From an uncultured Sphingomonas sp. (GTDB taxonomy: Bacteria; Pseudomonadota; Alphaproteobacteria; Sphingomonadales; Sphingomonadaceae), in assembly GCF_913774285.1 (NCBI RefSeq), contig NZ_CAJYHX010000034.1, forward strand, positions 1 to 64,000: a stretch of 64,000 bases of DNA, written 5' to 3'. Positions 43,464-51,723 of this stretch are shown one piece after another. Under the pieces are notes generated by a model. The model made no database searches, was not told the origin of the DNA, and worked only from the letters and a program-made list of their open reading frames with translations. Positions within the stretch are counted from its first letter, which is position 1. Every line of letters starts with the position of its first letter. Position numbers and translations under genes: made by a program.

Positions 43464-45046
43464 TTATCTCGCCTTTGCATGTAGACCAGGTCGGCCTCCA
43501 TATCCTTCAACCTAGTAGCGAGTTCTTGATTTTCGGTATCTAACCCCGTCATTCTACGGAGGTCGGCGATTGCCGCCTCCATGCGCCGCCGCGCCATTGC
43601 AGAATCGCCATGGAGATCTTCGGTGTTCGCAAGAGCGCGTTCGGCCCAGATCAACATGCGCTGGTTGCGCGCATTCTGCGGATCTTGGACCAGCAAGCGC
43701 TGGAGCAACGCAACCTGCTGACGCCGCAATTCGAGTGCCTCAGGGACTTTGTGACGGTCGACATACGCGTCTGCTAGCCACCCCTGCCGGTTCGCAACGT
43801 CCCGCCAACGCTGTTCCGATTTGGGTTCGCGCCGCGCTAACGCCTCTACAGCGTTAAGAGCTTCCGTGCATAGCGCGACCACGTTATTGGCCGCATGCTG
43901 GTCCATCTTAAGAGAGCACAGATTTCCGGCGGAATAGGCGACTTCCTCAGCGCTGTGCGGATTCGCGGGACCAAGCGCCATCAGCCGGCGCGCTAATGCT
44001 GCGTAAGCCTCAAAATGTGGCTCGGCAGCAGCGAGTTCCCTAGCTTTGAAGTGCAGGTTTCCCAGATAGAACTCGCTTTGCGCATGCGCGAACACGATGT
44101 CGTACTGGTTCGGCTCCCGCTCGATCAGCGCGTGGGTGATGCGGTTGGCCTGGAGGAAGGCGGCGCGGGCGCGGGCGGTTTCCTTTGCCTCCATCGCGTC
44201 CTCGCCCATCGTCATGATCGCGCGGGCGCGGCGGGCGAGGACGTCGGGGGGCAGCGTCGCCAGATCCTGCTCGCCATAATAGCGCAGCGCACGCGCATTG
44301 GCTTCCCGAAGCACGTCGAGCCGGCCGACCTCTTTCAGCCGGCCCCGCAGGTCGGTCAGCATGAATTCCACCAGCCCCTCCGCCTGGGCACGCCGAGCCT
44401 CCGCCTCCCCGCGGGCCCGCACGGCCAGGATCGTCAATCCGGCCATGGCTAGCAGCAAAAGAATCGCGAGCGCCGTGACGGCCGTCACGCGCCGCACCCG
44501 CGCCTGCGCGTCGCGCTGCACCAGCGCGTCGAGCGGCACCCCCACCGCGCCCGCGACCAGCTTGAGCAGCGCCAGCCGCTTGCCGTCCTTGCCCTCGCGG
44601 AAATCGGCGGCGAGCGGCTCGGTCTCCGCGCCGTCGGCGGTGCGCCGCAGCGGCAGCGGCAGCGCCTCGCCGGGCTCGCCCTGGAACAGCGCGGCGAGCA
44701 CCGGGCGATCGGGATGGAGTTCGCGGAACAGCGCGATTTCGCGCGCCACCCATTGCGAGGCGGCACCCGCAGGCGTGCAGACGACGATCAGGCAGGCGGA
44801 CTCGGCCAGCGCCGCGCGCACCTCGGCGCTGAGGTCGCTGGCGGCGGAGAGTTCGTCGAGATCGCGGAAGATCCGCCCCAGCCGCCGCGGCACCGGCCCG
44901 AAGGCCGCCTCGCGCCCGACCAGCTTGGCGGGGATGCGATAGCGCTCCAGCGCGCGGTGCAGCCAGCGCGCGCGGCCGCGATCGGCATGGTTGTAGCTGA
45001 TGAACGCGCCGTACCGCGCGCTCGCGCCCGATTCTGTCGTTGTCAC
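43460..45046 (-). CDS. Membrane-anchored TIR-domain protein with C-terminal TPR-like repeats
   Basis: 528 residues. The TIR domain at about 10-125 opens with YGAFISYNHAD, continues RIFRDLDELSAASDLS, and has SQWVAREIALF. In that last motif W99 and E103 line up with the Trp and catalytic Glu of NAD-cleaving TIRs such as SARM1 (KDWVHKEI). A single membrane helix lies at about 187-208. Residues about 215-528 are helical repeats resembling TPRs (ARARAAFLQANRITHALIE, AAEPHFEAYAALARRLMA). It is the first gene of a three-gene overlapping operon. GC content drops abruptly near 44100, inside the repeat region. NADase activity is inferred from the residues only. Confidence 0.85.
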   Translation of the reverse strand: MTTTESGASARYGAFISYNHADRGRARWLHRALERYRIPAKLVGREAAFGPVPRRLGRIFRDLDELSAASDLSAEVRAALAESACLIVVCTPAGAASQWVAREIALFRELHPDRPVLAALFQGEPGEALPLPLRRTADGAETEPLAADFREGKDGKRLALLKLVAGAVGVPLDALVQRDAQARVRRVTAVTALAILLLLAMAGLTILAVRARGEAEARRAQAEGLVEFMLTDLRGRLKEVGRLDVLREANARALRYYGEQDLATLPPDVLARRARAIMTMGEDAMEAKETARARAAFLQANRITHALIEREPNQYDIVFAHAQSEFYLGNLHFKARELAAAEPHFEAYAALARRLMALGPANPHSAEEVAYSAGNLCSLKMDQHAANNVVALCTEALNAVEALARREPKSEQRWRDVANRQGWLADAYVDRHKVPEALELRRQQVALLQRLLVQDPQNARNQRMLIWAERALANTEDLHGDSAMARRRMEAAIADLRRMTGLDTENQELATRLKDMEADLVYMQRRDK

Positions 45047-45165
45047 GCGGTCCCTTCCCCGACCGCGACTATCTCAGAGCGCCGGGATAGCGGCAACCCT
45101 TTCGAGACACCCCTGCCCCTCCGCCGGGGTTGCGGGCGGGCGTGGCGAGGCATAGCTGGGGACCC

Positions 45166-46572
45166 ATGACCGACTCCGTCCTTGCGATCGCCGATGCGCA
45201 GCTCGATTCCAGCGTGGAGCGCCTCGTCGCGCTGATGCGCGTGCCCTCCATCTCCACCGATCCGGCCTATGCCGCCGACTGCCGCCGCGCCGCCGAACAG
45301 CTCGCCGCCGAGCTGGCGGAGCTCGGCTTCGAGGCACGTGTTGCGGATACGCCGGGGCATCCGATGGTGGTCGCGCACCATGACGGCGACGGGCCGCACG
45401 TGCTGTTCTACGGCCATTACGACGTCCAGCCGGTCGACCCGATCGAACTCTGGACGCGCGACCCGTTCGATCCGTGGATCGACACCCGCGAAGACGGCTC
45501 CAAGACGATCGTCGGTCGCGGCGCCTCGGACGACAAGGGCCAGCTGCGCACCTTCGTCGAGGCGTGTCGGGCGTGGAAGGCAGCGGAAGGCCGCCTGCCC
45601 TGCCGCGTGACCATCCTGTTCGAGGGCGAGGAAGAATCGGGCTCGACCAGCCTCGAACCCTTCCTCCACGCCCATGCCGAGGAGCTGAAGGCCGACTTCG
45701 CGCTCATTTGCGACACGCTGATGTGGGACCGCGACACCCCCGGCATCACCATCGGCCTGCGCGGCATGGCGGCGGGTCAGGTGACGGTGCGCGGGCCCTC
45801 GCGCGACCTCCACTCGGGCCTGTACGGCGGCGCGGCGCGCAACCCGCTCCAGCTGCTCGCCGGCATCCTGGGCGAGATGAAGGATGCCGATGGTCGGGTG
45901 ACGCTCGACGGCTTCTATGACGGCGTGCCCGATACGGAGCCGGCGGTGCTGGAGAGCTGGAACAAGCTCGGCTTCGATGCCGGCGAATTCCTCGGCGAGA
46001 TCGGCTTGCGCGTGCCCGCGGGCGAGACGGGCAAGACCGTGCTCGAACAGGTCTGGTCGCGCCCGACCGCCGAGATCAACGGCATGTGGGGCGGCTATAC
46101 CGGCGAAGGCTTCAAGACGGTGATCCCGGCCGAAGCGCACGCCAAGGTGAGCTTCCGCCTGGTCGGCACCCAGGATCCGGACCAGGTGTGGGACGCCTTC
46201 CAGACCCACGTCCGCACTCGCCTGCCCGAGGATTGCTCGGCCACGTTCGAGAGCCGCGGCCCCGGCAGCTTCGCGATCAGCCTGGCGAGCGACAGCGGGC
46301 CGCTGGCAGCGACCCAGGGCGCGCTGGATGCCGAATGGGGCAAGTCGGCGCTGCTCGGCTGCGGCGGCTCGATCCCGGTGGTGAACTCGATCCGCTCGAT
46401 CCTGGGCATGGACAGCGTGATGGTCGGCTTCGCGCTGCCCGACGACAATATCCACTCACCCAACGAGAAGTACGAGCTGAAGAGCTTCCACAAGGGCATC
46501 CGCTCCTGGGTGCGCATCCTGGGGGCCCTGGGCGAGACGGCCGCAGCCGAACGTGCGACGGTGGCCGCCTGA
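45166..46572 (+). CDS. M20-family dipeptidase / metallopeptidase
   Basis: A 468-residue zinc peptidase of the M20 family (CNDP/dipeptidase-like). Metal-site motifs are GHYDVQPV, GRGASDDKGQL and FEGEEESGS (the catalytic Glu followed by a metal-binding Glu), with a dimerisation insert GPSRDLHSGLYGG and a C-terminal His in DDNIHSPNE. ATG 45166 is chosen, with TGGGGA upstream; an earlier in-frame GTG is unlikely. It is cytoplasmic and divergent from the TIR operon. It hydrolyses dipeptides or related amides; the exact substrate is not deducible. Confidence 0.9.
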   Translation: MTDSVLAIADAQLDSSVERLVALMRVPSISTDPAYAADCRRAAEQLAAELAELGFEARVADTPGHPMVVAHHDGDGPHVLFYGHYDVQPVDPIELWTRDPFDPWIDTREDGSKTIVGRGASDDKGQLRTFVEACRAWKAAEGRLPCRVTILFEGEEESGSTSLEPFLHAHAEELKADFALICDTLMWDRDTPGITIGLRGMAAGQVTVRGPSRDLHSGLYGGAARNPLQLLAGILGEMKDADGRVTLDGFYDGVPDTEPAVLESWNKLGFDAGEFLGEIGLRVPAGETGKTVLEQVWSRPTAEINGMWGGYTGEGFKTVIPAEAHAKVSFRLVGTQDPDQVWDAFQTHVRTRLPEDCSATFESRGPGSFAISLASDSGPLAATQGALDAEWGKSALLGCGGSIPVVNSIRSILGMDSVMVGFALPDDNIHSPNEKYELKSFHKGIRSWVRILGALGETAAAERATVAA

Positions 46573-46613
46573 GAAGCATTGACGCCGGCGAACGGAAGCG
46601 GGATAGCAGCGCA

Positions 46614-47276
46614 ATGGTTCCCCTTTCGTTCGCCGGCCACGACTTTCGCGCGCTGCCCGAGGGCGCGCTCTACTGGCCGGCGCGGCGGGCGCTGCTCGTC
46701 GCGGACCTGCATTTCGAAAAGGCGAGCTGGTTCGCGCTCGGCGGGCAGATGCTGCCGCCCTATGACACGCTGGCGACGCTCTCGGCGCTGACGACGCTGG
46801 TGGAGCGCGTCGCGCCGATCGAGCTCTGGTGCCTCGGCGACAGCTTCCACGACGTCGAGGGCTGCGAGCGGCTGCCGGCGCAGGCCCGTGCGATGCTCAC
46901 CGCGCTGACCGGCGGGCTCGCATGGCACTGGATCACCGGCAACCATGACTCGGTGCTGGTCGATCACTGCGGCGGGGTGGTGCACGAGGAAGCAGAGGTC
47001 GACGGCCTGGTGCTGCGCCATGAAGCCGAAGCGGGCGAGCCGCGACCGGAGCTGTCCGGCCACTTCCATCCCAAGCTGCGGCTGACGGTGCGCGGGCGCC
47101 ATGTCGCCCGGCGCTGCTTCGTGGCGACGGGTACCAAGCTGATCCTGCCGGCGTTCGGCGCCCTCACCGGCGGGCTGGACGCCGGACATCCGGAGATTGT
47201 CCGCGCGGTAGGGCCCGGCGCCGAGGCGCTGGTGGCGACGGAGCGCAAGCTGCTGCGCTTTCCGCTGGCAGCCTGA
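46614..47276 (+). CDS. pdeM: Ligase-associated DNA-damage-response endonuclease PdeM
   Basis: A 220-residue metallophosphoesterase. Motifs run in order: VADLHFEKAS, LGDSFHDVEG, ITGNHDSVLV, SGHFHPKLRL. The DLHFEK signature is typical of PdeM, which normally accompanies an Lhr-type helicase and an ATP-dependent ligase. None of those partners is in this window, so here it follows an M20 peptidase gene by 41 bases. The call rests on motif pattern and size. Confidence 0.85.
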   Translation: MVPLSFAGHDFRALPEGALYWPARRALLVADLHFEKASWFALGGQMLPPYDTLATLSALTTLVERVAPIELWCLGDSFHDVEGCERLPAQARAMLTALTGGLAWHWITGNHDSVLVDHCGGVVHEEAEVDGLVLRHEAEAGEPRPELSGHFHPKLRLTVRGRHVARRCFVATGTKLILPAFGALTGGLDAGHPEIVRAVGPGAEALVATERKLLRFPLAA

Positions 47277-47300
47277 GCCCCGTCCCTGTCTGGCGAGCGA

Positions 47301-49157
47301 TCAGAAGCTCGCCCATTCCGACGCGTCGACCGTGCTGCTGCGTACTTCGGCGACCGACTTGACCCGCGGCGCGACAGGTGCCGCGGCGCGGCGAACAGCT
47401 GGGGCGGACGAGACCGCACGCTGGCCGCCGGTGTTGAAGCGCAACGCCTGCGCCTTGAGCGCCCCGACCTCCGAATTGAGGTTGCGGGCAGCCGCGGAGG
47501 TTTCCTCCACCATCGCCGCGTTCTGCTGGGTCATCTGGTCGATACTGCCGATGGCGGTGGCCACCTGGGTGACGGTCGAGGATTGTGCCTGGTTGTCGGT
47601 GGCCATCGTCTCGAGCAGCCCATGCACTTCGTTCACGTCGCCGACGATCGCGCCGAGCGCCGCATCGACACGGCGGACCATCTCTGCCGCTGCCGTCACA
47701 TCGGCCTGGGTGGCAGTGAGCTGATCGCGGGCGCGGCCGGCTTCCTCTTCCGCCCGCATTGCCAGTGCCGAGACGAGATCGGCAACGACGGCGAAACCAC
47801 GCCCCGCCTCGCCCGCACGCCCCGCCTCGACGGCCGCGTTCATCGCGAGCACGCGGGTCTGGAAGGCGATCTTGTCGAGCCCCTCGATCACAGTGTCGAT
47901 GCCCTTGGCGCTTTCGGAAACCCGCGTCATCGCCTGCATCGCCTCGTCGGCGACGCTGCGGCCGGAATCGACCACGCCGATGGCGCCGTTCGCCCGCTCC
48001 ACCGTCTGCACGGCAGCGGTCGCGGTGTTCTTGATGCGCTGGTTCATCTCGGTCACCGCAGCCGAAGTCTCTTCGAGGCTGGCGGCAGCGCCTTCGGTGC
48101 GACGGGCGAGGTCCTCGCTGGCCTGGGCGATCTCGGCCGAGCCGGTGGAAATCGTCTCCGCGCTTTCCATCACCGAGGCAATCAGGTCGCGGAGCGCGGC
48201 GATGGCGGCGTTGAAGTTGTCGCGGACGACCGCGTATTCAGGCGCGAACGGCGTGTCGATCGAAGCGGTGAGGTCGCCTTCCGCCAGCCGCTTGAGGCGC
48301 TCCTCGAGCGTCTCGACGACGAGCTGCTGCGCCGCATCGTTGACAGCCTTCGCCTTGGCGCTCGCGTCCTGCTCGATCGCCGCCTGCTTGAACACCAGCA
48401 CGGACTTGGCCATCGCGCCGACCTCGTCGCCGCGATCGGTGCCCGGCACCTCGGCCGCGTGATTGCCGCCGGCCAGCGCCCGCATCGCCTCCTGCAGACG
48501 CGCGAGCGGACCCACGATCTGCGCCTTCGACGTCCAGAAGGCGGCGCCCATCGTCACGAGAATGGCAGCAACGGCGGACAGCAGCAGCATGGCGCGCAGC
48601 GACAAGGAAGTGTCGGTCAGGTCGCTCGAAATTTTCTGGGCGTCCAGTACCCGGCGATCATTGATGGCCATGAACGTGCCGATCATCTGCGCCGCGGTGT
48701 CGTCGGCGCTCGCGAGCGCACGGCGTGCGGCCTCGTCGTCGTTCCGCAGGCCTAGGGCGATAGCCTTCTGAAGCTGCGCATGAAGGTCATCAAGCCGCGC
48801 CCGCATCGGCGTCAGGGCGGCGGCTTGGGCGGTTTCCTTCTTCGCCACCTCGTCGAGGAAGGTGGAGGCCTTGGTGTAGGACGTCTTCTCGTCATCGGCA
48901 GCCGCACGGGCGGCGGCGGACCCTCCATCATAGGACATGGTCTTGTAGCCATCATACATCATCGCGGTCGCGAGCCGCGAGGCGCGGACGAGCTTAACCG
49001 TGTCCGGCAGCTGGTTGTCGACGATGTCGCTGTAGCTCGTGTCGGCTGTCACGAGATTGCGGCCGCCTACCCAGGCGACCCCCAGCGTCACCACGGCAAG
49101 CGCCGCCAGGAGCAGCAGGATCTTGAACTGAATCTTCAAATTCGAAAAGGCGATCAC
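47301..49157 (-). CDS. Methyl-accepting chemotaxis protein
   Basis: A 618-residue chemoreceptor. It has an N-terminal membrane helix (ILLLLAALAVVTLGVAWVGG), a four-helix-bundle periplasmic sensor of about 150 residues, a second helix near 188-208, a HAMP domain, and a cytoplasmic coiled-coil. The signalling tip is IAFQTRVLAMNAAVEAGRAGEAGRGFAVVADLV (about 432-464), with Thr where Asn is usual in IAFQTN. The C-terminus DASEWASF fits the xWxxF tether used to bind CheR/CheB. The ligand is unknown. No other chemotaxis gene is nearby. Confidence 0.95.
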   Translation of the reverse strand: MIAFSNLKIQFKILLLLAALAVVTLGVAWVGGRNLVTADTSYSDIVDNQLPDTVKLVRASRLATAMMYDGYKTMSYDGGSAAARAAADDEKTSYTKASTFLDEVAKKETAQAAALTPMRARLDDLHAQLQKAIALGLRNDDEAARRALASADDTAAQMIGTFMAINDRRVLDAQKISSDLTDTSLSLRAMLLLSAVAAILVTMGAAFWTSKAQIVGPLARLQEAMRALAGGNHAAEVPGTDRGDEVGAMAKSVLVFKQAAIEQDASAKAKAVNDAAQQLVVETLEERLKRLAEGDLTASIDTPFAPEYAVVRDNFNAAIAALRDLIASVMESAETISTGSAEIAQASEDLARRTEGAAASLEETSAAVTEMNQRIKNTATAAVQTVERANGAIGVVDSGRSVADEAMQAMTRVSESAKGIDTVIEGLDKIAFQTRVLAMNAAVEAGRAGEAGRGFAVVADLVSALAMRAEEEAGRARDQLTATQADVTAAAEMVRRVDAALGAIVGDVNEVHGLLETMATDNQAQSSTVTQVATAIGSIDQMTQQNAAMVEETSAAARNLNSEVGALKAQALRFNTGGQRAVSSAPAVRRAAAPVAPRVKSVAEVRSSTVDASEWASF

Positions 49158-49375
49158 GGCGAAACCTCAGCGCTGAGCAGTTGCTCATGTCCATCCATCC
49201 CCCGCCGGCTTTATAGAACCGGCTTGCGGAGAACGCGGAGATTTCCCGTCGAATTACAAGAATTTGCGCGGCAGCCCCTCGCACTTGGCGGACGGGCCGA
49301 AGGAGGATGGAAGGCTTCGGGGCTGCCGCCGAACCAACATTGTCGCGCTATGTGATCGTGTTGCGTGCGATCCGA

Positions 49376-50098
49376 TCACGAGCACTTCACGTCGCCCGAG
49401 CCGACCTTGCTCACCTCGCACTTCGCCCCGCCGTGGAGCTCGACATCGCCCGAGCCGAGGATCGACACCGATGCCTGCCCCGCCACGTTAGCACGCACGC
49501 TGCCCGAACCGGCGATCGAGATGTCGGCGCTGCTCGCGGTGAACTGCTGCCCCTTGAGATCGCCCGAACCCGCGACCGAGACATCCATCTTGTCCGAACG
49601 CCCTGCCAAGGTGATGTTGCCCGAGCCGGCAATCGACAGCGACGCCTCTCTTGCCGTTACCGATGCAAGGTTCAGGTCGCCCGAACCCGCGACCACGCCG
49701 TCGAACTTGCCCTCTGCGCGATCGACCAGCATCGTGCCCGAACCCGCCACCGTGGCCTCGGCCAGTCGCGGCAGGACGACGTGGATCTTGGCCGAGCCGC
49801 CCTTGTCCCAGAACATGCCGGCCTTGCCCTTGCGGCCGATATTGAGCGTCTGGCCGTCCAGGCGGATGTCGAGCTGGTCGAGCACGGCCGGATCCCCCTC
49901 CGCCGTCACCGAGAACGCCGCTCCGGTGCGCACGTCGACATCATCCGACCCCTTGAGCGCGACGCCGGTGAAATCGCGTGCGGCGAAGCTGCGGCTGGTG
50001 CCGGTGCCGCTTGCCTCCACCTTTGCACCCTTGCCTTCCCAGCTGGTGTGGCACGCCGTGGCGAGCGGCAGCAGGGCGAGGACGAGCAACGGACGCAT
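49376..50098 (-). CDS. DUF2807 (head-GIN domain) putative lipoprotein
   Basis: A 240-residue protein. The N-terminus MRPLLVLALLPLATACHTSW is a signal peptide with a lipobox-like cysteine. The body is a right-handed beta-solenoid-like repeat in which GSGD or GSGN recurs about every 15-20 residues (VAGSGDLNL, IAGSGNITL, VAGSGDLKG, ILGSGDVEL, VGSGDVKC), as in DUF2807/head-GIN proteins. Function is unknown; an envelope adhesin-like or structural role is possible. ATG 50098 is preceded by GGGAGG at seven bases. Confidence 0.85.
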   Translation of the reverse strand: MRPLLVLALLPLATACHTSWEGKGAKVEASGTGTSRSFAARDFTGVALKGSDDVDVRTGAAFSVTAEGDPAVLDQLDIRLDGQTLNIGRKGKAGMFWDKGGSAKIHVVLPRLAEATVAGSGTMLVDRAEGKFDGVVAGSGDLNLASVTAREASLSIAGSGNITLAGRSDKMDVSVAGSGDLKGQQFTASSADISIAGSGSVRANVAGQASVSILGSGDVELHGGAKCEVSKVGSGDVKCS

Positions 50099-50153
50099 GT
50101 GGAACCTCCCGGATCGTGTGTTGCAGCTATAGTACACAATCCGGGCCTAACGA

Positions 50154-50187
50154 AAAGGGGGCGCGAGCCCGTGGCCCCGCCCCCTTT
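50154..50187 (-). terminator. Putative Rho-independent terminator of carD
   Basis: AAAGGGGGCG and CGCCCCCTTT form a ten-bp stem around a 14-base loop. On the minus strand it ends in TTTT. It lies 27 bases beyond the carD stop and upstream of the DUF2807 gene. Confidence 0.55.
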
Positions 50188-50214
50188 CGATCCGACCCTA
50201 TGGGTCCCTTGCCT

Positions 50215-50748
50215 TCAGGCGGGAACCTTGTCCTTGTTGTGGATCGCTGCGGCCTTGCGCAGGATATCCAGGATCTTTTCCAGTGCCGCCGGCTCGTCGA
50301 TCTCTTCCATCGCCGCCAGTTCGCGGGCGAGGCGGCTTGCCGCGCCTTCGAAGATCTGGCGCTCGGAATAGCTCTGCTCGGGCTGGTCGTCGGCACGGAA
50401 CAGGTCGCGGACCACTTCGGCGATCGACACGAGGTCGCCCGAGTTGATCTTGGCTTCATATTCCTGGGCGCGGCGCGACCACATGGTGCGCTTGACCTTG
50501 GGCTTGCCCTTCAGCGTGTCGAGCGCTTCGCGAAGCGTCTTGTCGCTGGAAAGCTTGCGCATGCCCACGCTCTCGGCCTTGTTGGTCGGCACGCGGAGCG
50601 TCATTTTCTCTTTTTCGAAACGCAGGACGTAAAGCTCGAGCTGCATTCCAGCAATTTCCTGCTTCTGCAGCTCGATCACACGGCCCACGCCGTGCTTGGG
50701 GTAAACGACATAATCGCCGACATCGAAGGACAGCGCCTTGGCAGCCAT
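50215..50748 (-). CDS. carD: CarD-family transcriptional regulator
   Basis: A 177-residue CarD/CdnL protein. The N-terminal RNA-polymerase-interacting domain reads FDVGDYVVYPKHGVGRVIELQKQEIAG (about 8-34). The helical C-terminal domain has the basic-aromatic KRTMWSRRAQEYEAKINSGD that contacts the promoter bubble upstream edge. These proteins stabilise open complexes at rRNA and housekeeping promoters. It lies downstream of fdxA on the same strand across a 257-base gap, so it has its own promoter. Confidence 0.95.
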   Translation of the reverse strand: MAAKALSFDVGDYVVYPKHGVGRVIELQKQEIAGMQLELYVLRFEKEKMTLRVPTNKAESVGMRKLSSDKTLREALDTLKGKPKVKRTMWSRRAQEYEAKINSGDLVSIAEVVRDLFRADDQPEQSYSERQIFEGAASRLARELAAMEEIDEPAALEKILDILRKAAAIHNKDKVPA

Positions 50749-51005
50749 GTGCGAGGAACCTTTCGTGAATTACCGGCCCCGGTTGGATTGCGGATCCCGC
50801 CCAAGCGCGCGGGGCGCGGCGGACGAGGGAACACGGGGCATACGCTAGCGTCTCCGGGCGAAGGCGAGTCCTTGCCTTCGTCGGGCGCTATTTAACACGC
50901 TCGTAATAAAATTACCAGTGAAAGGTCACGCGAAAGGCGCATAAATCCCTGCGCCCTGCACCATTTCGGGGCCATGGCCGGCGGGGCGGGCGCCGCCCCG
51001 GCGCC

Positions 51006-51344
51006 TCAGTCGCCCGAGCCGGGGTTCGGCGAGAAATATTTGTCGAACTTGTCGGTCTCGGCCTTCATCGCGTCGGCATCGGCGGGCGCTTCGCCCTTGG
51101 TTGTGATGTTGGGCCACTGCTCCGAATAGGTGCGGTTGAGCTCCAGCCACTTCTCGAGGCCGTTCTCGGTGTCGGGCAGGATCGCCTCGGCCGGGCATTC
51201 CGGTTCGCAGACGCCGCAATCGATGCATTCGTTCGGGTTGATGACGAGCATGTTCTCGCCTTCGTAGAAACAGTCGACCGGACAGACCTCGACACAGTCC
51301 ATGTACTTGCACCGGATGCATGCGTCGGTGACGACATAGGTCAT
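51006..51344 (-). CDS. fdxA: Ferredoxin FdxA (7Fe-8S type)
   Basis: A 112-residue ferredoxin with two clusters. CIRCKYMDCVEVCPVDCF supplies the 3Fe-4S site and the last ligand of the other cluster, and CIDCGVCEPECP supplies the 4Fe-4S site. The long C-terminal helix region YSEQWPNI is usual for alphaproteobacterial FdxA. It is an electron carrier in the cytoplasm; the partner is unknown. The S4 protein and helicase genes lie upstream on the same strand, an arrangement I have seen in related genomes. Confidence 0.95.
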   Translation of the reverse strand: MTYVVTDACIRCKYMDCVEVCPVDCFYEGENMLVINPNECIDCGVCEPECPAEAILPDTENGLEKWLELNRTYSEQWPNITTKGEAPADADAMKAETDKFDKYFSPNPGSGD

Positions 51345-51411
51345 TGGGGAAACGGTCCTTGGTTGCGAACGATCAATGCGGGGGCCCTGCTATGCGCGTG
51401 CGGCGCGCACG

Positions 51412-51723
51412 TCAATCATCGGACGGAGGCTGAACGTCCCGATCGGTCACGAGATCCTCATAGCACAGCCGCGCCTCGCCCGGCGGGCCGCGCCGGATGG
51501 GCAGCGCCTCGACGCGCAGCACGCGCACCTTGCCCTGGATCGGGAAGGCGAGAATCGATCCCACCCGCACCGAGGCGGCGGAGCGCTCCACCCGACGGCC
51601 GTCGATCCGCAGCAGCCCTTTCTCGCACAAGGCCTGCGCCGCGCTGCGGGTCTTCACGATCCGCGCATACCAGAGGAAGCGATCGAGGCGCATCGCGGGC
51701 CCATGCCCCGAAGCCTCAGCCAT
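51412..51723 (-). CDS. S4-domain RNA-binding protein (Hsp15-like)
   Basis: A 103-residue protein with an S4 RNA-binding domain beginning MRLDRFLWYARIVKTRSAAQ and continuing RIDGRRVERSAASVRVGS. It resembles heat-shock protein 15 (HslR), which binds free 50S subunits with stalled nascent chains. The start ATG 51723 overlaps the helicase end by eight bases; ATG 51693, at the domain boundary, is an alternative giving 93 residues. Co-translation with the helicase suggests a shared RNA role. Confidence 0.85.
   Translation of the reverse strand: MAEASGHGPAMRLDRFLWYARIVKTRSAAQALCEKGLLRIDGRRVERSAASVRVGSILAFPIQGKVRVLRVEALPIRRGPPGEARLCYEDLVTDRDVQPPSDD

Noticed and set aside
43460..45046. Canonical Thoeris system
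   Set aside because: There is no ThsA protein with an N-terminal Sir2-like NADase or macro domain. Only the TIR and a SLOG-like segment are reminiscent.
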